Below are positions 27,001-38,462 of a DNA stretch of 64,000 nucleotides, one piece after another. The notes under the pieces are model-generated. The model ran no database searches, was not told where the DNA came from, and saw only the letters and a program-made list of their open reading frames with translations. Location of the stretch: contig OZ023274.1 of NCBI GenBank assembly GCA_964007475.1, positions 88,063,213 to 88,127,212 on the forward strand, in the 5' to 3' direction. This stretch comes from Hybos culiciformis. Its lineage: Eukaryota > Arthropoda > Insecta > Diptera > Hybotidae. The position numbers and the translations under genes are program-made. Numbering within the stretch: position 1 is the stretch's first letter; every line of letters starts with the position of its first letter.

Positions 27001-30000
27001 GACATTATGGTTAAATATTTTTTTAATTAAATCGAACGGTTATTACTTCGATTACTGGCAATTTTCTTATTAAAATTCAATTTGAATTGCAATGAGACGG
27101 TTTCATAACTTTTGATATGCACAAATGCACTTGTTGCACAATTTAAAAAAAAATAAATATATTTTGTTTTGTGACAGGATTGCAGTCTGATTTAGAAAAT
27201 AAATTCTTTACTTAGAATCTTTTTTTTTTCTCTAAAACAAATTAATAATGAATTTCACGAGCGGGATTAAATTTTTAGCGATTGGACACTATACGATAAC
27301 ATTAAAGTATATTTTCAATAACTGAATAAAAATATAAATTATATTTTATTTTATGCAATTTTTGTAAAATTTATGGTATCAGTTGGAGATTAATCTCTTT
27401 TCACATAGCTGCAATTATAGTTCACTTTCTTCCCGCAAGAAAATTTTGTTCTTTCACAGCACAAATTAAATTTTTTATTCGCATTACAATACAAAATGCA
27501 AATAACTTTATGAACATTAAATTTGGCATTATATTTTATTATTTAAAAATTAAATCTTAACCTTTATTATTTGAAATTTAATTTTTTCCTTTAATTTAAT
27601 TTTATTTGTTTGTTTTTTTTTTGTTTTTTACAAAAAGGGTGTTCTATTTGCATCAGGACGAAAATCTCCAAAAGACAAAAAAGAAAAGGAAGAACGAGAA
27701 CGACGTGAACGTGAAGAAAAAGAGCGTAAGGAGAAAGAAAGAAAAGAAAAAGAACGGAAAGATAAAGAAGAAAAAGAGCGCAAGGAAAAAGAAGATAAAG
27801 AACGCAAGGAAAAAGAAAAGAAGGACAAGGAAAAGAAAAAAATTAAAATTGGAATACCAGTTGGAGTTTTGGAAGTACCTGCTGGAGATGAAAATAAAAA
27901 CAAGAAAGATGACAACACAGATCGAGGCAGAAATCGTGACTCAAAGGATAAACTGTTTTTGACTGGAGATAAGGATGGTCATACCCGACCCTATGAATAT
28001 TCAGACCAAGAAATTAGCCCAACACGAAAAAATTATATTCCAGGAGGATTCCGTTATGATCAAGATCCAAATTCACGAGCATCACAAAATCAAGATCAAC
28101 CTAACGCAGATCAATTATCACCAAATTCACGCCGTTCAATGGGTCTGGCTTTCAACTATGCTCCAGGTAAAGATGATTTGCTTAAAGAGCAGGCTGAAAA
28201 GATAAAATATGGTGAATTATCCCCACGTACTCGAGATAAATTGGCTAAAGGGCAGTTATCTCCACGCACTCGTGAAAAATTATTAAAAGATGGCAATTTG
28301 TCACCAAGAACTAAAGCGAAATTAATGACCCCAGTGTCGCAGCTGCCAGAACTTGCTACACCTGTTAAAGAAACTCACGATCGTTCATCATATTCGCCCA
28401 GTCAGCTTCGAGCGGGATATGCTTCAGGTGCTCCTGGTACATATAAACCAATAGGAGATGATCCAAATATCGCATTCTTAAACAATGAACGTTATACGGT
28501 TGATCCGAAATCAGATTTAAAAGAACCGAAACAATTTATAGATTCATATAAAGAACCAAGAAAAACAGGTATTACTCCAGCAGCAGCTGCACTGGGAGCA
28601 ACTGGACCTGCTGCAGATGCTGCAGCAGCAGCAAACGCTGCTGCTAATGCTGCTGCTGCCGCCGCCGCTGCCGCAGCTAAGCCAAAGAAAAAACGGGTAA
28701 AAATAATGGTTATTGTCTCTAAATTTGATCCTAACACTAAGCGTATTGATACTGAAAATGGGGAAATTGAACATTCAACAGGTATTTTAGATGATGACAA
28801 TACCATTGAATCAAAATATGGTAAAATCAATTTGAAGAATGCTACATTGGAAGCACTTAATACAAAAACAGGCAAGAAAGATATTTATCAAGGTCACGTG
28901 GATCCAAAGACAAATAACATACACTTAATAAGTGGTGTCGCAGATTTAAAAACTGGACGTGTTGATGACACTTTAGGTCAAATTATTTGTGTCTCACCTC
29001 AAGATAGCGCAATTGTTGAGTTAACAACAATAACAAGTCAATTCGATCCAAGTAATAAAAAAATTGACACAAGTAATGGCACAGTAGAAAGATCATTGGG
29101 AGTACTGGACCCAGAAAATAATATACTTGACAGCAAATATGGTGAAATTAATTTAAGAACAGGAGAAGTCAAGACTTTTGATCCAAAAACAAATAAATTG
29201 GTAGTATCAAAATCCGCAATTCTAGATCCCCAAAATGGGCAAATAACAATAATTGGAGTCGTGGATCCCAAAACTGGAAAAATAGATAACAATAAAGGTC
29301 ACTTAATTGAAGTTGGACAACAAATAGATCCCATTGTTGAAGTTGCTGCTATTTCTGGAAAATTAGATTCGAAAAAGAACATAATTGAACCAAAAACTGC
29401 ACAGATTGATATTTCCGGCGGTCAATTCGATCCTAAAAATGGTAAAATTGACACTAAATACGGTCAAATTGATTTAGTCAAGCATACAATAACTTTCGTT
29501 GATCCGAAAGGTAAGACTCAAGTTAAAGATATCAAAGTGGATCCAGTGACTGGTCAGATAACTTTAAAAAATCAAATTAATCCCAAGAATAATAAACAAG
29601 ATAAGGATTATGGTCGCATATTGTCATTACGTGTTGTTCCAAATAGATTAGAACCATCTGCAGGTTCTGGCCAAAAATTGGTTGGAATTTCAGGAGACAA
29701 AAAGAAAGATGAAATCATTGTTGACCCTAAAACGAATCAAATTTGGATTGCAACTGATCAAAAAGATCCCAAAACGAAAGAAGTTCTATACACATCACAC
29801 ACTTTAGATCCAAAAACAGGTTATGTTATTACGATTTATGGTTATTTAGATCCAAAAACTATGGAAATAAAAAAACAAGTTAAATTAGATCCAAATCAAA
29901 TTAAAATTGAAGAAAATTCAGGTAAAGTTTTTACAGCAACTGGTGAAAAAGATGAGCATGGAAATCCATTATTTGCTACAACACAACTTGATGCAGAAAG

Positions 30001-33000
30001 TGGTGAAACCTATACAAAATTAGCAAAAGTAGATCCAAAAACAGGCAAACTGATACTAGTGAAAATTTTATTAATTTCAAAAACTGATGAACGTGGTCGT
30101 CCTCAAGAAGTCGATCCGAAAACGTGCGACATCGATCCCGTAACTGGTCGAATAAATAAAATATTTAATACAACTGTTTACGTTTACAATATGGTTGATC
30201 CTATAACTGGCGAAATAATACAGGTTGGTTTTTTTTTTTGTTAAAAGCAAATGCTTTTTTAAGTATTCTCAAATTTCTTATTAATTTCTTCTTGATTGAA
30301 AAAAAGAACACGTCAAATCGAAATAAACAATATTAATTATTTGAGCTTCATATTCAGAACAATTAGTTCCTTTGAAACAGAGGAAGATTCTATATTGTGA
30401 ACCAACAATTTTTTGTGATAAGGAAACTTTCGAAAATTTACCTTTTTGTAAATGTTCAGGTACTCTTCCATTCATAATTATAAACGTTTAATATAAAAAT
30501 GTCAATTAATCTCATTCAGATTTTTCGTAAGTAAAAAGAATCAACTTAATTATTTGTTTATGCCTGATATAGCACAGACTTAAACAAAAAACATTAACAA
30601 TCACACAATTTTTAGACAATATTAAAAAAATATATTTTGTTAAATCAACAAACCCGATACACTCGACTTAAAAACCAAACAAAATATTAACAATCTCTAG
30701 ATCTGCTTAAAAATAGAATTGAAATACTTACATACATTTTTATTTTGGAATTCCATTTTAAAAAGGTTGATCCAAATGATCCAAGAATAGCTGGAGCACG
30801 CACAACAATAACTCAAACAATGACCTTAACTGGTGAAATTGATCCGGTTACCGGACGAATAAAAACAGAATACGGTCATATTGATCCTAATACCGGAGAT
30901 ATTGATCCTGACACCGCTGTTACAGATCCAGTAACTGGTAAAAAAAATTGTACATAGGTTTTCAATATTATTTATGTAAAGCATTTTTATTTTTTAACGA
31001 TAAAAGGTAAATTAATACTTAATTATGCGCAAATTGATCCATCACATTTTGGTAAAGAAGTACAAGTTACTAAAGAAACAGTTCCAATTACACGTGATCA
31101 ATTCTTCGAAGGTGTTAAACACATTGGTAAAAATGCTCTCAGACGTGATTCAGAAGGAAGTTCAGATGATGATATGACAGCACAATATGCTACAGATATA
31201 CAAGCTGGTGATATCCAATCTGGTACACCAAAATCTAAACAAACTACTACAACAACCAGTAAATATGTGACGGCACCAACTGTTGTTAAGACAACAACAA
31301 AACAAGTTTTAACTAAAAATGAAGATGGTGTTACCCACAATGTTGAAGAAGAAGTTAGAAATTTGGGCACAGGTGAAGTGACATTCTCCACTCAAGAGCA
31401 CAAGGTGAATACATATAATATTGGGCAATTTTAATGTTTTCTGTTAAAATGAGAAAATTTCGTTTTTAAGCACAATAAAATCATAAAAAAAATTAAAATA
31501 ATTTATGTTGTTTTGGCAATATAAATAATTAATTTTTTTTAACAAATTTTATGGAAAATTTTTATGTGTTAAATGTTTAAGAATGTTTTGATGTTTTGGC
31601 TTAAAATCATTTTTGAATCAAAAATAGTTTCCTTTTTTTCAATCCTCATTTTCATTTGCATTATTCATTATTTTATTTTTACAATTTTGTTTTATTTTGT
31701 TTTTTTTTATCGTTTATAAAATAGAAAATTAAATAAATAATATGCCAAATAAAATTAAGAATATTTTTTAAAAAAGAATAAAAGTAGAATAGATTATTAT
31801 AGTTTTGTAAAATAGATATTATAAAATCCAAATTATATAAACCGTAATTAGTATTGTTACATATTATAAAAAATATTATTTCAATGTCGTATTGAATTTT
31901 GAAAAATTAAAATAATTGGAAAAATTGTATTGTAAACAATTTTAATATTTACGAAAAGATTCAATTTAAAGAATTTTAAAAGAGTTGATTCAAATTGTAG
32001 TAAAAATTATTTTGTTTCGGAACATTAAACGAATTAAAATTTATTTTTATCATGAAATTGAAAGCTAAAATATTTGTTATATATTCAAAAATCATATATA
32101 TTCAAAAATCATACATTATCATTTTCGGATTGCTTATGATAACATTTTCTTTTTTTAATATTAATGATTGGTTTTTTTTTTAATAATAATTTTGCCATTT
32201 TTACAACTCACATCAATTAATATAAACCACAAAATCATAAAGGCCGATAAAGATGATAATAACACAAGTGGTGCTTATGTAACTGCAACAGCAGTTACTA
32301 CCCGAACAGCAACTACACATGAAGATTTAGGTAAAAAAGCTAAAACTGAACAACTTGAAGAGAAAACTGTTGCTACAACAAGGACACATGATCCTAATAA
32401 ACAACAACAGCGTGTTGTTACTCAAGAAGTGAAAACAACAGCAACAGTTACAAGTGGCGATCAGGTAGGATAAAAGTAGTTCTTCTATCAAAATCAAAAT
32501 AAAAAGCAATTTTGAGAGATATTTCTAAATATAATTTATATATTTATTACGATCCACATACTATTAATTTTTAAATATAATAGATTTACAATCACGAATA
32601 AAATTTTCGTGTTTTTTTTTATGAGCTCATAGTATGAAGAGAGAATTAGTTTCTTACATATTTTTGTTGTATTTTTTTTTGGGAAACAAAAACATTAATT
32701 TTTGTAAGTCTGTTGAAGAGTTATATTAGTCTGTGGTTTAATGCTACATTTTAAAATTTTAGAAACAATATTTATATTTTGTAACTTAACATCAATTAGA
32801 AGATATGACTTCTATCTTATTAAATTTCGAACAAGAGTTCTTGCATTTTAAAACAAAATCTTTGTTTTCTTTGAGAACAAGACCCTCTCCCCAACCGAAA
32901 TATCTAAGATCCTCATCTACATATTTTACTTTTAAATACAAAAAAACAAAAAATAATACTTAATTTTTTTATTTTAATTTTTTTTTTTGCATGTTTTATT

Positions 33001-34259
33001 AATTCTTATTTATCACAAATTTTTGTTCATTGTGTTGCAATTTGTTTTTGCTCGAAACACCAAAAAAATGTTTTTCATTTAACATAACCTCATAAAGTTC
33101 CAAAGACGTGATAGTATTTCATCAACCAGCTCAGGTGATTCAGGAACACCAATCGATGGTCCATATGCTCAAATTACATCATCGCAGGTTTGATAACACA
33201 TAAATATATTTTACATTCATTTTTTTTTTAAATAAAAAATTCAAAAAAATATTTAATTAGAACTAGAATTTAGGTAAATACATTTTCAAATTTAGTAAAA
33301 CTATTTATTAAAAAAATTATTTTTTTTTTTCAATATAAAATAGTTTTAATTTTAAAAAATTTTATGAATATTCTAAACTTAAGAGTTTAGAAAACAAGAA
33401 TGTCAAATAATATCCAAAGATTGACTTGACTTCGAAAATCTATAATTTAAAGTTGCTATCATTAGAGCTGAACTGGTCCTCAGAATTGAAGAATCGATAA
33501 ATAACAGTTTTGAAGGTTGCGTCGTTAGTAATCGCAAAAAAATAAACCACTAAAGAAATCCTCTGCAAAATCACGGAAACATTTTTTTGTTTTTCTATTA
33601 AAAACTAGTAAAATTTAAAATACTTATTCATTATAATATTTAAAAAGAAATATTTTATATAAATAAAAACAAATTTTTCTAGACAACAAAAAAAGAACCC
33701 TTAACAAAAACTCAGCAGCAAAAACATGTTATAATTGGTGAGAATGTACCGACAGTTTCTGAATCTGAGGGTGAAATTGTTTCTTCACAAACAGTGAGCA
33801 GTAAAACTAGGACCGTTGAAACTATTACGGTTAGTAATAATTTTCGATCTTAAATATATTCCTAAAGAAAAATTGTAATCTTTTTGTTTTAATAGTATAA
33901 AACTGAACGAGATGGCATTGTGGAAACACGTGTAGAACAAAAAATAACAATTCAATCTGATGGTGATCCAATCGACCACGACAAAGCATTAGCAGAAGCA
34001 ATACAGGTATTAAAAATAATATAAGCCGCTTCAAACCAATTAAACCTAAAAGTTAAAACAAATTTATTCTACTAAGGGCTTAAAGAACTTGAACTTTGGA
34101 TTTAAATTTCATTAATAAATTTTTCAGGAAGCGGCTTATATTTATTTCCAGAATTGACGTTTTTTTACTTACTTTTTCATTTTTGTATTTTAGGAAGCAA
34201 CTGCAATGAATCCCGATATGACAGTTGAAAAAATTGAAATCCAACAACAGACACAATAA
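21047..34259 (+). CDS. cora: Coracle (protein 4.1 family, FERM domain), 15 coding exons
   Basis: Predicted 1763-aa cytoskeletal adaptor that in Drosophila sits under septate junctions and binds neurexin IV. Coding exons: 21047-21190, 21269-21714, 22575-22727, 22797-23155, 23216-23343, 24327-24425, 26200-26370, 27638-30223, 30766-30937, 31007-31404, 32243-32464, 33098-33187, 33683-33829, 33896-34006, 34194-34259. All junctions are GT-AG and stay in frame. Residues ~34-312 form the FERM domain ([25 protein letters not shown]). Residues ~320-360 are the FERM-adjacent region with FRYSGRT. The long middle is low-complexity and repetitive, and ~1430-1763 is the conserved 4.1 C-terminal domain ([17 protein letters not shown] start, [10 protein letters not shown] end). 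The start follows ACAAA. Exons 6-8 and 11-14 begin and end in phase 0, so cassette splicing would keep the frame; Drosophila has several isoforms. Introns over 300 bp hold no other gene. Confidence 0.96.
21269..23155 (+). CDS. cora: coracle exons 2-4: FERM and FERM-adjacent region
   Basis: Exon 2 (21269-21714) carries FERM lobes F1/F2, exon 3 (22575-22727) the end of F2 and start of F3, and exon 4 (22797-23155) the PH-like F3 lobe plus the FERM-adjacent segment. This is the slowest-evolving part of the protein; the F3 stretch around [19 protein letters not shown] is nearly unchanged from Drosophila. Introns 3 and 4 are very short (69 and 60 bp), whereas intron 2 (860 bp) holds a foldback repeat. 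Confidence 0.93.
21827..22196. mobile_element. Foldback repeat in coracle intron 2
   Basis: Inverted arms at about 21829-21917 and 22088-22196 share GAACATGTTCGTA-like and GCAATTTTTAGTAT segments and the CAATGCG(A)CATCTC / GAGGTGACGCATT pair. The right arm has ~15 extra bases. The AT-rich spacer is non-coding. A third arm of the family lies near 9718. Confidence 0.7.
27638..30223 (+). CDS. cora: coracle giant exon 8: charged helix, poly-Ala and DPKTG-repeat region
   Basis: A single 2586-bp exon (862 codons, residues 501-1362) that begins and ends in phase 0. In order it encodes a K/E/R-rich segment (~508-567) likely to form a coiled coil or single alpha helix, and three tandem LSPRTR(x)KL repeats (~690-730). 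Next come an alanine tract (~812-848, mixed GCN codons) followed by KPKKKR, and then more than twenty degenerate DPKTG(x)I-type repeats (~855-1362) that continue into exon 9. The repeats differ in sequence, so this is old protein repetition rather than recent DNA duplication. Related DPxTG repeats occur in Drosophila coracle. No function is assigned to them here. Confidence 0.9.
31007..34259 (+). CDS. cora: coracle exons 10-15: C-terminal 4.1 domain
   Basis: Residues 1420-1763. They include [15 protein letters not shown], a threonine-rich linker, [39 protein letters not shown] and the final [10 protein letters not shown], all strongly conserved with Drosophila coracle. Exons 11-14 are multiples of three in phase 0. 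The stop is TAA at 34257-34259, with an AATAAA at 34335-34340. Confidence 0.93.
34007..34193. other. coracle intron 14 with a short inverted repeat
   Basis: ATATAAGCCGCTTC at about 34018 and GAAGCGGCTTATAT at 34128-34142 are complementary, about 95 bp apart inside a 187-bp intron. They may be the ends of a very small MITE or simply an intronic hairpin. Confidence 0.6.
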
Positions 34260-34334
34260 TTTTATATTTAAATTCTGAATTACTGTTATTTTTGTAATTT
34301 ACTAACTTTGAACATATAAATTCGAGTTTTAAAA

Positions 34335-34340
34335 AATAAA
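34335..34340 (+). terminator. Candidate coracle poly(A) signal
   Basis: First AATAAA after the coracle stop codon, 76 bases downstream. Many AATAAA hexamers occur further on in this AT-rich DNA, so a longer 3' UTR is possible. Confidence 0.35.
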
Positions 34341-37300
34341 TTTTGCTCTCTTAACGAGAAAGACTTTTGCCACTAAATTTATATTTTGCATTAAAATGAA
34401 ATGTAATCTATAATGCAGAAATTATAAATTTTAAGAATGAAAGAAAATTAGAAGATTAGACGAAAGTCTTTCTCTGCAACATTTCTTATTTCCTGTATCT
34501 CTGTATCGTATTTTATAAAATATTCCTTTTCTTCAATACAATTTGGAAAAAAATATAATATTAAGTCAAAAAACAAAACTTAATTTCTCTTATACATACA
34601 AACATAAATGTATAATTCGACAGTATTTGCAAAAAATATTCAGAAATTATTAAGTTTTCACATACCATAAGTGCTTAATGTTTAAAAAAATATATGTATT
34701 ATAAAAAATTAAAAACTAATAAGTGTTTCATGTATTTAAGAAATAAGCTCATAATGTCAACCACAATAACTTGATAATCCTATTATTGTACACGTTCATT
34801 TACATACGCAACTTGATAATTTTTTTTTTCTAGGGAAGAAACTTATTGCTGCAACCTTTTGTTTCAACGGTTTATTTATTATAAGCAATTTTTCAAGCAT
34901 TAATTTCTTAATACCTAGATAGGACAGTAAAATAAGAATTTGTCGAATTATACTTTCAAATAAGTACAAAAAGAATAAATTTTCGAGTAGAAAACGTGTC
35001 CGGAATTCTGTACCACGAAGTAGAGTTAGAATTACATTGTCAGAATATCTATTTATACAACTGAAGCTATCAAAGCATATTTTAATTGCGATTTTTTCTC
35101 AGGAGTAGTAGATGCTCCAAAATTATCGTTTTTTTTACTATTGATCTTCTTTCAAAAAAGTCGAAAACTAAATCTAAGAATTAAGTTCGAAAAAAAAATT
35201 TGTTTTTTTTTTCTAAACAAAATTACTTAAAAACATTATGTATTATTTTAAAACATAATTAATACTTCTAATTGTTTTTTTTTACTTGTTATAAGTATTT
35301 TACTATTCGCAATTTTTATTTTTCGTTTTTCAATTAAGGGGAAAACATTTTTTTTATATATTCCATTGTCTTCACTCATTTTAATCCGTATAAACGAAAT
35401 TTTTTATTATACCTTATATTTTAAAAATTTATGTGTTCAGAAATTTGTCTTTAAAAGTAAGATAACAGCTTATAAATGTTAAAAAAAATAATTTTAAGAT
35501 AAACGTTAAATTAAAAATGTAAATTAAATAAACAATCATTTACTAATTATTATTATGGAAAATACAACTGAAGCTTTGAAATCTTCAAAAAATTAAATAT
35601 CATACAAAAAAAATTATTATATTTTTACGCAAGAGCAAAATACAAACAAAACAAATATACAAATAAAGATAATTTATCAATAATATAAAAAAAAAATAAA
35701 TAAAAATATAATGTTTGCGACAAAAATTCTACATTATTTTTTCGTTTTTCAATTTTATTATTTTCTTGAATTAAAAATAAACATTTTATCAATTTATTTT
35801 AAAAATTTTCTTTCATATATGGAAAATTTCAAATTTAACGTTTTATCAATATTTTATTTAAATGACATGTCAACAAATGTAAATTTTTTATTGGACTTCA
35901 TATAAAATTATTTATATTTTTTAAACGTCCGGATCAACTATAGCAAAAAAAATAGATTCTGTATTTATATCATATCTTTTGAATGAGATATTGTCATTTC
36001 ATGAGGAGTTAGTGTTATCAACAGTTGACATTTGTTCTATACATATATTGAAATCATATCTTCGAATCTTTTTTTATGACATTGGAGCTTATTAATTACT
36101 TATTCCAACATAATAATATTTCATTATTTCATAAATTTTTTTAATTAATATAAAAAAGGGTTAAAAACTTTATCTCGTTCTCTGAATTGTCCTACAAAAA
36201 AAATTATAATAACTCTCATATAAATGCAATCAAACAAAAATTTACTTATTATTGATTTATTAACTTTTTTTATTTTTTAATTATATATATTTATTATATA
36301 TTTAACATTCCATTATTTTTGTTTTTATTATTTTTTTAATTCATTTTAGTTTAAAATTACCAGTAAAGCATAATGTTGTTGGATTTCGAAACGAATTTTT
36401 TTTATATATTTTGTTTTACGTTATTATTTACGAAAATATAAATATTTTTTTGTTTTTTTTTTTACATAAGCAAAAAAAATCTGAATTTTTTATATAATTT
36501 AATTGCTTTTAAAAGAAAAAAAAATTAAATAAATTGCATATTAATAATACAATATTTAAGAGAAAAAAACAAAAATTATAAAAATTTACAATACAAAAAA
36601 ATATTTTTTTTTGCTTTATTTATAAGATAAATATAATAATTAAAATGAAGATTTATAAAAAGCATAAAAAAAATCTTATTTTATAATTTTTTTTTAAAAA
36701 TATAAATGTATTATGTATTGTACTAAAGAAAATATATGTAATGTATTTTTATATAATTTTAATAATACATAAATTCTAATTACTTGACATATAAAGCCTT
36801 AAAAGCCTTAAAATAAAAGGCAGAGGTTAAGATTCAAAGTAGAAATTTTTGTGGGTGGAAATTTTTTGATTACATACTATTGAGAAAATTTTTATGAAAA
36901 TTGATACAACAATTAAATTTAGCTTATGAACTTAATATTTTGGTCCATTTGTATAAGTGGAAAAAAAATTTACAGATTTTTTTTTCAATTTATTTCTAAA
37001 ATTTTATGTTAATAAAAACTTGCTCGTTCAAATGAATATAAGATGTTAAGACAGGTTTTATGATAAAATTTATTAAAGTTTATTAAAGATAATAAAAATG
37101 AAATGTTCGAAATTATTTTTTACATACATAATACATTATATTGAAAATTAGATTTTAATAAAGATTATATTCTTAAAAAAATATAGGTATATGTTTTTAT
37201 TTCTCTTGATTTAGATAGAATGTTCACCAATATAAGTGAAATTAATTTAACAAATTAAGTCTTGTATTGTATGCAACGGAACCTTATTAGTTGTAAATCG

Positions 37301-38462
37301 TTTATGTTTTTACTTAAAATCTTAAGCATCGGAATTCAATATTTTTCTTTGACTTTTCCATTATTCGATCGAAAAACACTCCTCTTTATTACGGGCTTGC
37401 AAACTGTTTCTGAAACTATTACAAAATAATGTACAATATGTATATAGTTTTAATCTCAACGCAAATTAATTCATATTGACCTTAATTTAGCTAGTCGCGT
37501 CACCATCGCGAATAAATGAGAATTTAGCAAATTTTTTATACTTACGTTATCTTGAAATTAATTCACGACGGACAAAAACCATCCAAAATGATAAAAATCC
37601 ACCTAGGTATTTAAGAAATTTTTTAATTTTTTTTTTGTATTGATGCAGAAAGCAAGAGTGCAACATAACTATCTTTTTTAGTTCGTCATAAGACCATCAT
37701 AATCATATATAAAAGGCGTATTCTAGTTCTAAGTCCTGCCTCCTAATATTATGCTATTAAAACAATTTTTTGAAAATAAGTATAAAAAAGTGATTTTTAT
37801 GATTGATCGTTTTCAGCAAATCTTTATCCAATCTTAGAACCACAATAATTTATAGTTTTGGATGAGTGTGAGCATGGTCATATACTAATGCATTATCGAG
37901 TACGCAGTGGAAGTAAAGTCTATTCAATCTGTCAACGCATAAAAGCATCATTTTTTTTATAAACTTGGCTGCCTGGAACTGAATGTTTTGATAAAAATGG
38001 TGCAGCCAAATTAGAGACTTCTATTAGGACGGCAATTATTTTAGTTTAGAAGTCTCTTCGTTGAAAAAAACAATTTCTAAATCTGGATTTGCTTAATTTC
38101 GTTACATGAATTTTACCTTTTTGAAAAAAAAAAAAAAAACACAAAACGAACAACCGACGAAAAAGAAATTTTTTTCATTTAGCAGCAGTCGCCTTTAATT
38201 CATTTGTTCTTGTTTCACTGCTGAAAAGTGTGCAGTGCACAATTATTTTCTTAGATGTCATAAAGTGCCGCTTTTTTCTTTGAGGAGCTTCTTTCATCCA
38301 TTCATTTTTTTTCATCAATTTGAGTGACTTTGATTTTTCTCTTTTTTTAAAATATTAATTTTGTGAAAAAAAAAATAAATAAAATTAATTAATTGAAATT
38401 TCCTAATTTTAGTGAAAAATTATTTAAATAAGAAAAAATAAACTATAATTTGATTCGTGAAA
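34341..38462. other. coracle-ISWI intergenic region
   Basis: About 4.1 kb with no further coding region recognised. The last ~300 bases before the ISWI start codon (from about 38160) are less AT-rich and probably contain the ISWI promoter and 5' UTR. A hairpin with 10-bp arms (AGAGACTTCT / AGAAGTCTCT) lies at about 38013-38055. Confidence 0.45.

Noticed and set aside
27606..27962. 118-codon lysine-rich frame overlapping the start of coracle exon 8
   Set aside because: Alternative-frame reading of the A-rich charged region; the coracle frame continues cleanly from exon 7 through [12 protein letters not shown].
28492..28875. Antisense frame with an alanine tract opposite coracle exon 8
   Set aside because: Shadow of the coracle GCN codon tract on the opposite strand.
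38013..38055. Hairpin as a possible microRNA precursor
   Set aside because: The stem is only 10 bp, far too short for a pre-miRNA.
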